A DNA stretch of 64,000 nt from Apostichopus japonicus (GCF_037975245.1 NC_092575.1:5203501-5267500), one strand, 5' to 3'; positions 21,708-35,437 are shown, counted from the stretch's first letter. Numbers and translations are program-made. Notes: generated from the sequence alone by a model not told the origin.

Positions 21708-24700
21708 CGGAATATTTTAGTCACACACTTTCACACATTGGATATCTTGCCACAGGTTGTCACAGATTCCTGTGTCATTGACTTCCAAAATTACTTTGGA
21801 GAGACATCAGACCCAATGGTAGTTGCCTTCAACGATACCCCAGAGCAACACCCCTCCCTTATAAAATCCTTCATTGGTCTCTAGCCCCTTCCACGTAGAT
21901 TAACCTTCTATTTAAAACAGTCGTGGAAGTCTATAGAATTTGATTGGACATTGACTATAGAACGGCATCTACAATAACCACTATAAGTTACATAACATCG
22001 TTTGAGGGCCTAGCGTTTGGATCCGGTAGGATCTTCTCCATCTGTGTCATTTAAGTTTGTCTTTGATATCTTTTCATATCAGTTATCCTCTGAAGTAGAT
22101 CCTGTTGCGAAATGTCTTCTTCTTTTTTTGTAAATCCCTCTTACTTTGATATATTAACCTAGATGGGTTTTTTTGGCAGCGGCTAAGCAGTTTGTTAACA
22201 GTTAATTCTCTTCGTTCTGTCTAACTTTGCTCTATTCATTGTTCAATCATGCTGCAAACTTTAGTATTTGTTCGTTTTAATGCATCTTTGAAGAAGACCT
22301 GCTAAGATCACAGGCCTTTTTGCAGTAGATGAGGAGTATATTTTTGTAAACAGTTTTATGCCCCTATAAAATACAATAATAAGAATTGGTACTTTACGGA
22401 ATGTATAGTCTTCCACTCCACACAATGAAGCGTGTATCTTCAAAATAGGGGCATCTTTGTAGTACGAATGATCAAACACCGTTTATTGTGTGTATGTTTA
22501 TTTAAACAATGATATTACAGTGCATTCTGAACGACCTCTAAGTTTTAAACATATCATTTCCTCTAGTCGCGCTGTAAGTACACCCGAAAGGAAGAAATTG
22601 TTCTATTGAACAATAAACACAAGCATCGTATTTAATATAACTCCACAGTACACAGCCTACACAAATAAGCACATAATAGTTATACAGTGGTTAGGATCCG
22701 AGAATTTCTCAATGTTGTAATGTTTAATCACAACTACAGTATTAAAGGTCCCCCGAAAATAAACGAGGGCGGTATTACATACCTTAAATGAGGGTGGTAT
22801 TACACCTTAGAATGCACAGACTCCGGATGGGTGATATACAAATGGAGCGCCGTTTGTGCCACCTTATTACGTGCATATAATCTCATGGTTAAAAAAAACT
22901 GTTTCGCGCACTGTTGTTAACTCATTTACACGTCTGTTTTACATCCATGACCTGATTAACTCGCAGATGGATGACATTACAAGAATCTTACCTGTACTGC
23001 GAACGAATTGTCACAGGTGTTCCACTCGCAATGCGTAAGGTTGGAATGTAATAAACATTTTTGAGTATTAGAATGAGAACTTATTTCAGAATACATACAG
23101 CGTTTATGTATGTTGCGGTGTTGGACGGATCTGACCGTAATAGTATTACCGACTTTGCGATCCGTGTTATAGTTCTTGCAATCTGACAATTTTGCCATGT
23201 CGGTAAAAGTGACTCTATGGTTTTCCCTTTCGGGAAACCAAAAATCAAGCCTGCGAATGTGCGCTGTATAGTTATTCAAGGCATGATTGTCTTACATATG
23301 TAGTTAAATATGCCAGTCACTTGGCGATATATGTATCACATGCATTCTGTAGCTGTGCGATAAATTTCAACTGATTGTAGCTTTCAGGAAAATATAAAAT
23401 ATACTGCATGGAATGCCAACAACTTTATCATCGTTTTCAAGAGGGCAAAAACGAGAGGACACGAACATTTCGATTCTGTGTAAGGGTGTGGATAAATTAC
23501 TATTCTCAAGTTGGCAACCACCAAACTATGCCAGCGGGCAAGCAACTAGCAAATGTTTCATTTGACTACACGCATTTGTTGCGGTACAGTATTTTGTAAC
23601 CTTACAATGTATGCATGCTCATTGTGTGCCATTTCAATAAAAGAACGTTCCACATTGTAGGCCACAAAATAATGGCCACATGAGTAATTCATCATAATGA
23701 CCTTTTTAGCAATGCTAATCGGGATGATTAGTCTTTTGTAAAGAAAAATCAATTATGTAGCCTATAGCAATATTGGAACCGTCCCGTTCGAGTTATCAGT
23801 ATACTTATATAATGTGAAAATCAAATTTAACTAATGTGAGGGGAAACAACTATGACGTCAGCTAGTAAGTTGAATGTAATCGATTCGAACATAGCAATAT
23901 CTAGATAAACGTTACTTTGCCGCTGGTGATTTTGATTCTTTCTTTGTAGATTATGATATGTAATCAAATGGAAACGATTTATTTTTAATATGATGAGTGT
24001 AATTTTGTGGTCCGCGACACAGAGTTCAAAATACGAGACGAGTTAAACATGTGATGTTTTCCTCCGTCGATGGACACCAGAATGTTTTACCACCGTTGAA
24101 GTTACACGCGCATAATTTAATGTATGCTCTTCTAGTTGAACAAATAAGACAGATGCTTTTGTAAAGTTTTAAGCAGAGTTTATTCAGTCCATGTGTAAAC
24201 TGAAAAAAAAGCAATACATAATCAGGAAGCAATACAGTAAGCATAAAATGGTATAAGAGGAAAATGTCCTTATTACTGAAGTTAATTACTGTTACAAAAC
24301 ATAGTCAAAACGTATGAAGTTGCGCAAAAATTGTCTAGCTCTCGAGTTTCCGTGTAAAGATTCCTTTCGCTCCTCTATTTTAGTTTGCCCCACGGTAGGG
24401 GGACAGGGAGCGCAACAACCTAAAATACATCCCCTTTCATACATGAGTATTTTCCCCATTTATGGTAAAACAAAATACCCTTCTCAAAATTTGTTAGAGG
24501 CGTTTTGTTGTTTATGAAGTTCTCATTTTGTAAGTATAGTGCCCTGTCGTTTAGAGTGGAAACGATTTTTTGGTTTTGTACCGCTGACATATACTAAAAT
24601 ACTGGAACTTTGGGAATGCACAATTATGCATTCATCTTGTTAGACGTATTGAGGTGACTCGTTATGAACCGACCTATGATAATTAGTATCACTTTAAATT

Positions 24701-25849
24701 CTTTCTCGAACTTTGCAGCTATAGGATATCCCCCACCAGTTTCGTTGCTGCTGACAAGATTGTGCACAAACTTTCCACAATTCTTTAAATCTCTTCATAG
24801 TTCTCTTATACATGAGGAGTAGCAGCCATGCAGTTCACATTCCAACACAGTGCAGATTTGTGCAACAAACTAGACGATTAGGTTCTGTAGAACCATCATT
24901 TCAAGAACTATATCATAGGGAAAATACGGTGATTTTAGTATGAGACACCGATTACGTCAACTTACAATAATTATTGGTATAATTATTTAATTAATAACTG
25001 TACATATAATTAAAGATTACATTCTACAATTATTTAACGAACTGTGTTTTGTCAATATATAGTGAGATATAATGTTAGAAGGATATAAGAAGTTATACAT
25101 TCAATATACAGTCAACTATATAAAGTAACCAGCTGCCCTTGGAAACCACGCTAACCCCTTACAAGAATTCTACCACAGTACTTGAGTACTCGAGTACAAA
25201 GTTTTTTTTCGTATTTAACATAGTTATACTAAGCAGTTGCTACTATAACTAGGAGCAAGTCTAAACCGTTAAATAAATAACAAAGCTATACCTCGATTTA
25301 TTCTTTTTTATTCAAGAAAAACATTCTGCTATTGAAACGTAACTAGTCTAGGTTAAAGTGTTCTCTGGTTTGCAGAAGAACAGAAAAACATGCGTCTTAA
25401 AATTGTAATCATAATATTACATCAGTTGTAATAACTACTTATCACCACTGGTGTCAATACTGGTCACAACTGTCTACTGGTTTCAACAGTGGTATTTTAA
25501 AACAAATGCTGCGACAAGAACTTGAAAAGAATAATATGTATATATAATTGTTAGCTTGCGTCCTTCACACGTACGTATACCCTTTTGTCGGGCTGGATAA
25601 ATGCACACAAAATATATTTTCTTAAGTTACGTGAGAAATTTCACAAAATGATCGATTGTTTGCAAGATTTATTTATTAATATTGATATAGGTCTACCTTA
25701 TAGCGTGTGTTATCCACAGAGTACCAAACAAGAGCATCATTAATATCCTCTAATTCTGTCACCCGATATAGAGCATGGGCAAGAACACCAAACGACTTAA
25801 CTGGGTCTTAATCCCAGTCCTTTTCCATCGAAACTGTCACCGTGTGCTC
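21708..25849. repeat. Segmental duplication block 4, copy A; non-coding
   Basis: Collinear with about 51511-55715. Differences are mostly point changes and short indels. I see no gene in it. Confidence 0.75.
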
Positions 25850-27060
25850 ATGACGATGTTACTTAAAATGGGTACCACGAGTCCCTTGGGAAAAGATCGG
25901 TTATAAACATGATCTTACCCAAGGGCCGAGTTAACTTGGTCATTAATAAAAACACCAAAGATAAAGCTTCGATACAAAATCCCACACAACTTGATTCAAT
26001 GTCAACCCTATTCCCCCTCAAATCGAGAGTTCAAACGTATGATCATGACATGCAAACATTGTAAGTAAAGTCACCCAAGATAGAGCACGGACACGAAAAA
26101 CAAACAACTAGACAACAACTATATGTAATTAAAATTACATTCAGCTGTAATCCTAGTACAAACCAGGCAAGAAGTGAATGATAATGTAGGGTTTTAAGGT
26201 CCTTTAACGTCCTGTTATTTTACAGAGAGGAAGGTGAACGACGTTAATTAACCCTGCTATATATATCTTATTGCCCTTCTTTATTGCAATGTAATTAAGC
26301 GAGGTATAAAACTGATACCGTGTTAAGAGATTTACAGTGTTATATGTGCATGCTTCACAAAAAAAAAAAAAAACCTCATATTAATTAAAGCCATCAAATG
26401 TATACCTGCCATGTACGAACTATATCTCAAGTTATCAATGATTATTCAATCATTTGCAAATTTAATCGTCACTGAATTTACAGCTGAATTTGCAGCATGT
26501 GCAGCATAAGTTACTGGTGCTTAAAGGAACGATGTTACTTAAAATGTGTACCACGAGTCCCTTGGAAATAGACCGGCTATATAAAAAAAAATAACCAAAG
26601 ATAGAGCCAGGTTGTAAAGAAAGACACTCAAGATAGAGCATGGGCACGAAAACCAAACAACTAAACAGCAACTATATGTAATAAAAATTGCATTCAGCTG
26701 TTATCCTAGTAAAAACCGGGCAATAAAAAATGATGAATGATTATATATGATTTAAATGTCATGTTACGTCCTTTTATATTACAGAACGTTTTAAATTAAC
26801 GCTGCAACGTTCTATATAATTTTCAGTTTCAATTGAAATATGACACCAATGTTATTGAGTGAGGTAGAAAATTTTACCGTGTTAAGATTTTTACAGTTTT
26901 TAGAACATGATCCGCTATAAAACCAGTACCTCGGATGACTTTAACCCATCATAATCTAACTGCCATGTATCAACAATATCTCAAGATGTCAATGATTATT
27001 CGATTATTTGCAAACATTTGTGTGCATCCAATTGCATCATAAGGTACTGGTGCTGAGAAG
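25850..27060. repeat. Tandemly repeated 3' flank of GBP gene A
   Basis: Two diverged units, about 25850-26520 and 26530-27060, share GATGTTACTTAAAATG, ACCACGAGTCCCTTGG, CAACTATATGTAAT and GTCAATGATTATTC in the same order. Copy B has only one such unit (about 55720-56400). Confidence 0.75.
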
Positions 27061-27257
27061 AACCAAACATTGAACGTTATGTACATAATATAATCTATGA
27101 CGGTAATTACCAAAGCTTGAGCTTTCTGAATATACCTATCGGCCGAATGATAAGTAAACATGTCAAATTAAGATGCACTGCCAGAACCAACCACTGTTAA
27201 GTTGCCTCTCATATAACTGATAGTAAATCTCTGGGTAAACATCCTCATTTTAAACTT

Positions 27258-27475
27258 CAGTATACAAAGAGTATTTCATGAGGGACAACACCTGTCTGCA
27301 GAGGGGAATATTCGAATCGTTGTTTAATCATATTTTTTATTGTCATTCCAAACCATTTTCCTAGCAGGTCCTTTACATTTTCTCTCATAAATTTTTCTAA
27401 AATACTCTTTTTTGAGATAATCCCAATTGTACTGGAAAAGCAAGTCAATGGTTTTCTGGCAATTTATGGTTGTCC
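27258..27475 (-). pseudogene. Remnant of a GBP-like 3' coding end
   Basis: On the minus strand this stretch matches the last roughly 70 codons of gene B (56580-56800) more closely than gene A. It keeps the landmarks WDYLTK-like, GPAR-like and WND-like in degenerate form, but the frame is broken and it lies beyond the stop codon of gene A. Together with the repeated flank at 27060-27255 and 27500-27680 it shows a partial tandem duplication with a period of about 440 bp at the 3' end of gene A. Confidence 0.8.
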
Positions 27476-27509
27476 TCCTTGAAACATGTTTTTACGTTAT
27501 GAATGATTT

Positions 27510-27515
27510 TTTATT
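27510..27515 (-). terminator. Candidate polyadenylation signal for GBP gene A
   Basis: AATAAA on the minus strand, about 165 bases past the stop codon of gene A. It is the nearest exact hexamer I see downstream. AT-rich DNA makes chance matches common. Confidence 0.35.
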
Positions 27516-27680
27516 GGAACGAAATGTACACAATATTATCTATGATGGTAAGTTTACTAAATATATATACCGGCCGAATGATCAGAAAACAATTCGAATA
27601 AAGATGCACCGACAGAACCAATAACTGTCAAGTTGTATCTTATATTACTTATAGTAACTCTCTGGGTATATATCATTATT

Positions 27681-30600
27681 TTAAACTTTATGATTTAAAT
27701 ATTTCAAAGGTGCCCACATCTTTCTGAACATAACTTTATACGAATTGTAGTATACATCAACTCTTTCTTCATTTTCATCCCAAACCGTTTGCCTTGCAGG
27801 TCCTTCACTTTTCTCATTATAAAATTTTCTAAAATACCCTTTCGTGAGATAATCCCAATTATACTGGAAAAGCATTTGAAAGGTTTTCTGGCAGCTTATG
27901 CGTGAACGTTGGAAATTGTCCTGCTGGAGATTTCTTTCTAACGTATCGATGAATGTTTGTAATTCTTCGGGTAAGTCATAATCATTTCCAAGAATTCGCG
28001 GTATATGAATATCAAAAATTCCTTTTGCTGTGTTTATTTCATCTTTAAGTTCATCTTCCTCAAGGATACCACGGTCTTTCAAGTGATTAATTGTTTCTTC
28101 ATAGACAGTTGCTAGTTCTTTCAGCAAGCTGCGATTGATACTTTCCTCTAAATCTCTAGTAAGATTATTTCTAGTTGTCTCTTCCAACGTAGGGTATGTG
28201 TTTAGAATATAATCAACTTTATTTTTTAAGAGTTGGACCAATTTCCCTATGCTCTCTGGATCCGGATTTTTCAATAGATCTTCAAACTGAAACTGTTGGA
28301 TTTCTTCACGGAGTATTTGTCCGTACTTTGCTTTTGCAAACAGTACAAACGTTCTATCAACCTCTTCAACGATTCCGTCGGCTAATTTGTTTCTGTCATC
28401 TGCTTTTGCTGGTCCTATTGCAACTTCGTCAAATTTACGTAGGAATTTATCTTTTAAATGACGTAGGTTATCGATAACAGATGTTTCAGATGCTAGAAAA
28501 TTCTCACAATAACCTTTAAGCTCTTCCAATACTTCCAGCAGTTGTGCAGCACATTTTTCAGACGATATACATAAATTCTTACCTACCACATAACATATAG
28601 TGTCTTTCAATTCAATTGTTAATATTTCCTCTGTTCCTGTGAGGTTTGCCTCTGCAACTTCTATTTGTAAGTTTTCAATCTTCTCTCTAGCATCTGCCTT
28701 TACCCTCTCAATATCATATTCAAGGTCGTCCTGTTCACGTGGATTTCTTTGTACCAAGTTTTCTATGGATGTTCTGCAATCTGCAAATATGCGTTTAACT
28801 GTATTATCGGCAATGGTAGTGTGCGCAATTCGTATCTCCAGATCAACATTACCTTGAAGAATGCTCTTATAATGATCCTTCAATACACCTTTTCCACTTT
28901 TTTCTAATTCTTTTATGCAATCACCTCTTATATGAACAAATTTTGCAGTATCCGCTTCACCACTCAAAACTAACTCTTCAAATTTCTTTCGACTTTCTAA
29001 TGAAATATCTTTGCAAATGCTATCTAACTGCTTCATCGACAGTTTGTAATTTTCTTCTACGAGTTGTATTGTGTCGAAATTTAAGATGATCGACAAAATA
29101 TCTTTGCGGCAACCAACAAATGGTAGAGATATTTGTTTTTGTGCATCGATAAACTCTTTTTCCGTGTTCTTATTAGTTTCACTGATTGCGCCTCGTAGCT
29201 CTGTTTCATTAATTGGATACTTCTGTTTAATTGTATCAAGCTGGTAAAAATGATGTTGCAGAACTGTCTTCAAAATCATTTCATTTACCGCTTCCTTAAC
29301 GATAATCAAGTGAATTTCAAGATATTCGTTCAAGCTTTGCTGAAAACGTTCCTTTTCTGGACCACATGCTTTCTGTTCATAATCAGTAAGTATTTTATCT
29401 TTAAACTTCTCCGCCTTTCGTAAGTGATCGCTGCATTGACTACATTCCGTTTCGCGAAGTATTTCAGGAATGTGTGTTTGCAATATGCCGTCATGGAATT
29501 CCCTTGATAGGCTTGTGACCAGATCTTCGCATAGATTGATAGACCTACTTTTATTTTCATTTGCTATCAATTTTGTAAAGTGTTTGATCACGTCCTCCAA
29601 GTTTAACTGATATGGTTCTACCTTTGATTTATCAATGCCTTCGCACTTCACTCCAAATGCAGAGGTTATTTCCGTGTACTTTAAAGCTTGCCTTCTGTCC
29701 AATTCTTCATCTTCACATGGATCAGATTTTGCAGTTTGGTTTAAAGTTCGTGTGTACTCACAATACACACTTTTCAATGCGCTTTGCATTATCAAAAGCT
29801 GTATCCCTTCTTTTTGCATATCTATTGTCTTCGTACACGTACCCATTAGGTCTCCCTTTGCTGGTCCTTTAGCTTCTCTGTCGTACTGGGCCAATATTTC
29901 ATCTTTTAAATTTCGAAAATCACTATAGTTATGTGAATCAATTTTTATCAGGAAGGGTAGTAACATTCTTGTTATTAATTCGTTAATCAAACATTGACAT
30001 GCCTTTGCCGATTGATCGTAGCATTCTGATGAGCATTCTTTAAATATGCTTTCTACCTTTTGGTGAAGACTTTGCTTACATTTGATACAATGGATGCAAT
30101 CCACATCATCACATGATGCTTTTCTAAAGTTATTTAAGCAACCATTGATACAAGATCCCTTCAGAGCATTAAGCTCGCTTAAGGTTAGGGGTTCCCCTTC
30201 CAATGCCTCTTTTAGAGACTTCTCAAATAATTCACATGATTTCTGCTCGGCATCAATCAATGATTCCGTTCTCATGATGTCTATTTTCTGATCACGCAGC
30301 AACTGTGCTTCGCTTTTCACTTGTCCCGCTTTCGGACCCTTGGCCCCTTTTTTGTAAAAATCATTAACTTCCTTATTAGCAGTTTTCAGTTGCATACAAC
30401 TGGATTTTGCCGGAAGGTTATTGAAATAGATATTCTCCAGATCTGTAATCAATTTTTTATTGAAAATTAATGAAGCTTGCTCATTTTTTATCATTAATGA
30501 ATTATTAAATTCAATTTCAATTTTATCGCACAAAATTTGTAATTGACTTGAGCAAATATCTTTATCAAAGCGGGTCGTAACTCTCTCAAAATGAACCTTT

Positions 30601-31741
30601 GAAGAAGACTTCGTAGACTCATGACGCTTCAAATATGTTTCCTCTTTCTCAGGAAGTTCGACTTGTTCCATTTTCTCCTTATATAAATCTAACGCACTTT
30701 GTATGTAATGTCGCATTTCTTCATTTACAATACTATCCCACATACTGGTGACATCAAGTTTGTCGCACTCGCTGTTCACACTGTTAACAACATGTGATAA
30801 AATATCAATTAACTGCTGTCCAGTGAGTTTACTTCCTTTAATAGTCTTTATTTTTACAGAAGACCAAATTGTTCTCCCTACATTTTGAATTCTAGGGAAA
30901 AAATCTTGGCGTATTTTGTCTTTATTTTCCTTCGCCAATAAATCTTTAATCGCGTTTGAGTCTGTGGTCGGGGGAGGTAAATCAGCGGCTCGGATTTTTC
31001 TAAATGTTGATGATATCGATTTTCGAATATTATTTTTATCTGGCTCGTTTGGCTTAAGAACCAGTACTTTTTTGTTGACATAATCTGTCCAATCGCACGA
31101 TTTTCCATTAATTTCTGGTCCATTGAAAATATCTCGAAATAACCAAAGAAAATCTGGTCCAAACTGATCAAAACCTTCTCTCGGTGATTTTTGTTCCTCT
31201 ACGTCGTCCTGCTTCTCACGAAGGATGGAACGACTAAACTCGGCAATAAATCCAAGTTTATCTAATTCGTCGTTATTGGGAGGTCCCCTGCTATTGTATA
31301 TGACGTACGAACTAAGCAGCACACACAGAGAAAATATTTTATGTTCCCATTTTGCATCGGTATCATTACTATCAGTGTTTACCCCACCCAGCCCTTCCGC
31401 ATCTAGTATAACCACTCTTGCTTCATCATTTCCAATACGGATTGGTCTTGCTCCAACACCAATCCATATACCTATAGTGTGAGACCCGGCGCCGTGACCT
31501 ACATCGAAGTTAACATCTTCTTGAAGTTGAGATGCGAAAAATGACTTTCCGGACCTTGCTGGACCAGCAATGCACAACACCACAAGCAGTTGATCTTTAA
31601 GCCTCTGAAGCAACTCCAACCCTTCCTTACACACAGTGAGTGTTTTCCGTGGCTTCGTCTTGTCGACAGAAATCTTCTTTGTGACGGAATCCCAAGTGTA
31701 GTTGTTTGGAAGGCACAGGGGAACAGCATTACTAATTGAAT
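27681..31741 (-). CDS. Very large GBP-like GTPase A, giant last exon
   Basis: This exon encodes a GB1/RHD3-type large GTPase of the guanylate-binding-protein family. It starts at a splice acceptor (CTCTTTTAAAG|ATTC) and joins in phase 1 to the exon at 37940. The open frame usually reported from 31634 begins at a GTG and is not the true start. Counting from that codon: P-loop GPARSGKS at 24-31, SHTIGIW at 51-57, DAEG at 78-81 and the family-specific RD of LFRD at 167-168. The arginine and serine of the P-loop, the SHT and the E of DAEG correspond to catalytic residues of human GBP1. A GBP_C-like helical region follows (YKEKMEQVELPE), then charged coiled-coil-like sequence with Y-x(3)-A-x-GPAK-like motifs near 588, 756, 1077 and 1279. 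There is no C-terminal CaaX motif. The predicted full length is 1381 residues, against about 600 for vertebrate GBPs. Expected activity is GTP hydrolysis and self-assembly, with an immune role only inferred. Confidence 0.93.
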
Positions 31742-32003
31742 CTTTAAAAGAGAAGTAAGATACCCACTGATAGTTAACGTTATCTCAACACAATTTGTGT
31801 TCGTTCAAAGCAACGAAACATGACTCACTATGACATACATGGTAGATATGAATTGAACGAAAGGGAACTGAAGTGGCTCCCATGTCCTGTATGTATGTGC
31901 ATGCATTATAACCATGATTTAGCAAAGTTATGATCAATTTCCCATCTTTGCCATCATTTCGCTTCAAGGAACTACTGACTTCGTCAATGGACATTCCAAA
32001 TGT

Positions 32004-32005
<2 letters not shown>

Positions 32006-32044
<39 letters not shown>

Positions 32045-32057
32045 TATATATGTATAT
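32006..32057. repeat. (TA)n microsatellite
   Basis: About 50 bases of alternating TA directly abutting the left end of the TIR element. Confidence 0.95.
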
Positions 32058-32984
32058 GTTCCGCGCAATTTACCGATCTGCGCTATCTTAAGATTGCGCT
32101 GCGCGATCTTGAAATCCTATAATGGCGCACCGATCTTAAGATTGCGCAAGGCCCGTCTTGCACGTTTCATCGATACTGCGCGATCTTGCGATCGTAGCTG
32201 TATGGAGTATCTGAATCAAATGATGGTGTCGGTACCTCATTAATTTTCTGCAACACTCAACTGACGTCATCATCAATCCTATGGGATGCCAAGGTGGAGA
32301 TAATTCACGTCAGTTCGTAGTTGTAATAAGTACATAAAGGGACGGCTATAGGCAGGTTTCTTTTTATTTATTTTTCTTCATTTCGTAGTAAAAGTTGTAT
32401 AGCCTACAAAAAGAGTCCCTCTAAAACATCAGTTTTTATTGGGCATGTTGATTTCCTTTATGATGGGGATCAATTTTGTCTCATTTCATGCATGTTCTAA
32501 GTATTATTCATTAGTTTTTCAGGTTGAACTGTGACACTACTAAAGTACCACACTAAAGAAGATCAGCAACCAGTCTCCTTTTTCAGTCGGATTTCATCAT
32601 TCTTATTAATCGATGTCCTCTCTGTTTAAGGATCTATTAAAACACATCCTGTCAATGATTAGAGTTTGAGAAATTCATGTAATAAAAATAAATCCTGTCA
32701 ATTGTATTAACAGGTTCTTTATTTACAGCACAACACATAAAAACTAAAGACATTGGAATTCTCAATGTAGTGGCTGGCAACATTTATACAATATATAGAT
32801 AATTTCAAGTTTACAGGATCATACAATGTATGATATTCGTCTTCATTCATTCGCAAGATAGCGCCATATCGATAAAACGCGCAAGACGGGCCTTGCGCAA
32901 TCTTAAGATCGGTGCGCAATTATAGGATCCTAAGAACGCGCAGCGCAATCTTAAGATAGCGCAGATCGGTAAATTGAGCGGAAC
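32058..32984. mobile_element. TIR element with about 132-bp terminal inverted repeats
   Basis: The ends are 32058-32189 and 32850-32984. Both start GTTCCGC(G/T)CAATTTACCG read inward and contain repeated ATCTTAAGAT palindromes and GCGC blocks. The element sits inside a TA microsatellite, so the target duplication (TA or ATAT) cannot be fixed. The 0.65-kb core has no coding region. It is probably a MITE, and it is absent from the copy B intron. Confidence 0.85.
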
Positions 32985-33031
32985 ATATATACATACATAT
33001 ATATAAATATAAATATACATATATATATATT

Positions 33032-33070
<39 letters not shown>

Positions 33071-33092
33071 ATATTTATATATATACATATAG
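32985..33092. repeat. (TA)n-rich microsatellite
   Basis: About 105 bases of alternating TA with TACATA and AATATAAA interruptions, continuing the repeat split by the TIR element. Confidence 0.95.
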
Positions 33093-33667
33093 CTACATGT
33101 ATACTTTGGTCAACACTCCATAGTAAAAACCGAGCCATTACGTGGACTCCACAAAGATATAAAAGACAGATTGTAATATTTAACTTCCAATGCACATTTG
33201 AATGTACAGTGATCACATACATCCCCAAATGTGTTGTCAAGTTTCTAACTCACCTTCAAGAAGGTTAAGTTTGTGTCTCTATCATTGTTTTTCCCACTGC
33301 CAGGATATTAAACTAAACTGCTACATGGTACTTCCAGAAGTTATGTTGTAGAAAAAACAAATATTTTTAACTTATATCTGGAGCTGCATATTTTAAGCAT
33401 TTTCATTTATGGTCTTGCATAAGAGGCAATTTTAATTCTCTGTTATCAAGTGGGTCTATATAAATTTATTTGGTAGGTTTAAGTTTGGTTATTTAAAAAT
33501 TAACTTTCACTGCCTTGTAATTGTTTTAAATTGAAAAAGTCAACTTAAAAGAAAAATTATGTTTTGATTTTTCCTAATAAAAATATTTTCATTTCTGGTC
33601 TCTGGAAAGTGACAGTTCATGCTGGGTCTTAATGTCAGTTACTCTAGGCAACATGTGCGTGCAATCA
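33093..33667. other. Intronic, nothing recognised
   Basis: AT-rich sequence in the intron of GBP gene A with no repeat or gene I can support. Confidence 0.45.
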
Positions 33668-34150
33668 GTGTGATCTTATACTCCGATATCACAGGGGTGA
33701 GCCATCACAGTACTCTAGAAAGACCTCCAGACAGAATTAGTAGACTGCTCAAAACCTTGTGTTGCATACGACATATTCTGCATTGCCCAAAATATGGTCT
33801 ACTGCCAATTTTCTTAGATCTCTTGTACTGACATCCTGATGGCATAGCTCCTCAAAGAGACTTTTAATCTTCCTTATCTTATCCTGATGTGAGTGCAAGG
33901 CTACTTGACAGTATGGTATATATTTCCATTTTATCAGTGTGATCTAATACTCCGACATCATAGGGGCGAGTCAAAACAACACTCTAGAAGGTACCCAGCC
34001 AAAATAAGTAGACTGCTTCAAAACCTTGTGTTGCATATGATATATTCTGCATTGCCCCCAATATGGTCGACTGCCAATTTTCTTAGATCTCTTGTACTGA
34101 CATCCTGATGGCATAGCTCCTCAAAGAGACTTTTAATCTTCCTTATCAGT
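33668..34150. repeat. Tandem duplication, period about 269 bp
   Basis: GTGTGATCT(T/A)ATACTCCGA through CTTTTAATCTTCCTTATC occurs at 33668-33880 and again at 33937-34148. The 3' halves are nearly identical and the 5' halves more diverged. On the minus strand a short protein-like frame (LFEELCHQDVSTRDLRKLAV) occurs in the second unit. I do not recognise it. Confidence 0.85.
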
Positions 34151-34844
34151 ATTGAATGCATGCTATAATGAGATTGGAACACTCTTTTCTATGGGAATAC
34201 GCATGATTTCCTTTGGGAATGTTTGAATGTGTACCTCCGTGTGTTAAAGCAGCATGTAATGGGGTTCTGTATCGAACGCAAAAAGGGCAAATTCAAACAA
34301 CAACGATTATTACATTGATGACTATATAAATTCAAATGACGACGACGTGATTTGATGTAATGATGTTATACTTATGTGCAATAACAAACATAAATGTATA
34401 TAGCAGCTACTAAAAATAGTATAACAACGACGCAAAAATATACATTAACATCATTTTTTTATCTTTAATGTCATCGTTAATTATTGTATTGACGGGTAAA
34501 CCGCATATGATAACAACATAAACATACGTGAAGCCTACGCAAACTGCACTGAAAACAAGCTTAGAACAGAAAAGACGGCGCCATTTCACTTAACTAATAA
34601 AGATATACATCGACGTAGTAGATCACTACGATGACAGCTTTTCAAACAACAACTTTTAATCCAACGGCATAAATTCATTTGACGTGATATCATGCAACGA
34701 AAGGGATGGCGCGCTTCTACTTTTTCGACCAGAGCCGTCTCGGTATACGGATTTGATATCCTAGTGGGAGTTATTTTTTCAGCCCACCGAATCATCGTTT
34801 GAATAGTCAACACGAGATTGGAATTAAATACACAACTATCGAAA

Positions 34845-34911
34845 ATGGAAGCAACTCTTCGAGAATTGGGATATGGGGAAGATATAATTTTAAAATTTCG
34901 AAAGAGTAGGA
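34845..34911 (+). CDS. SAM-domain-like first exon
   Basis: An ATG opens 22 codons (MEATLRELGYGEDIILKFRK, then SR), ending at a consensus donor A|GTGAGT. It joins in phase 1 to 35438 (acceptor GTTGGATTTTCAG), which adds NENALYLS before a TAG at 35460-35462. The series L-x-x-L-G-x(3)-I-x-x-F-x(5)-ENALYL is typical of the first half of SAM domains. The premature stop suggests a decayed or captured fragment. It lies inside an inverted-repeat element. Confidence 0.35.
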
Positions 34912-35437
34912 GTGAGTTTTGCTGTTATCTGAACTTGTATAATATATATTTTTTATTGTCGGAAGAAACATACAACAACCTCAGGCTCATAAGCTAGCAA
35001 TAGGTCTCAAAGCTATAGGATAAATGAAAAAAATATATACGCTATAGGCTTAGGGTCTAACAGTCAGAGTATGTTTAAATACGAGTTTCATGTATATTCA
35101 GTCGTTTTGAGGTTATTAAGGTATACTATGGAGGTTTTTAGAAAACCTTCGGGACGTCTGGTCAGCTTAAATATTATATAAGTTTACTTGACTTTATATG
35201 TTAGAATTTCAACCCACCGCATGCACTAGGATAAACTACACACTACGTGAACGAGACGCAGTCACACTGACAGCTACGATGGTGGTAGCGGGGGAGGGGG
35301 CATATTTCCGACCGAGCCGCTCTGGTTGCGACACTGGTCTACTTCTTAAATCATACAGTTTATTTCAAGGATGATTAGCTGATGTTAATGCAAAATATTT
35401 AGTTACATTTCAAAGCGTTTTTGTGTTGGATTTTCAG

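Noticed and set aside
28196-31482. Plus-strand frames antisense to GBP gene A
   Set aside because: Shadow frames with no start context, domains or splice support.
31632-31634. GTG as the translation start of GBP gene A
   Set aside because: The frame continues upstream through 36 more codons to a conserved acceptor and joins an ATG-containing exon. GTG is a rare start in animals.
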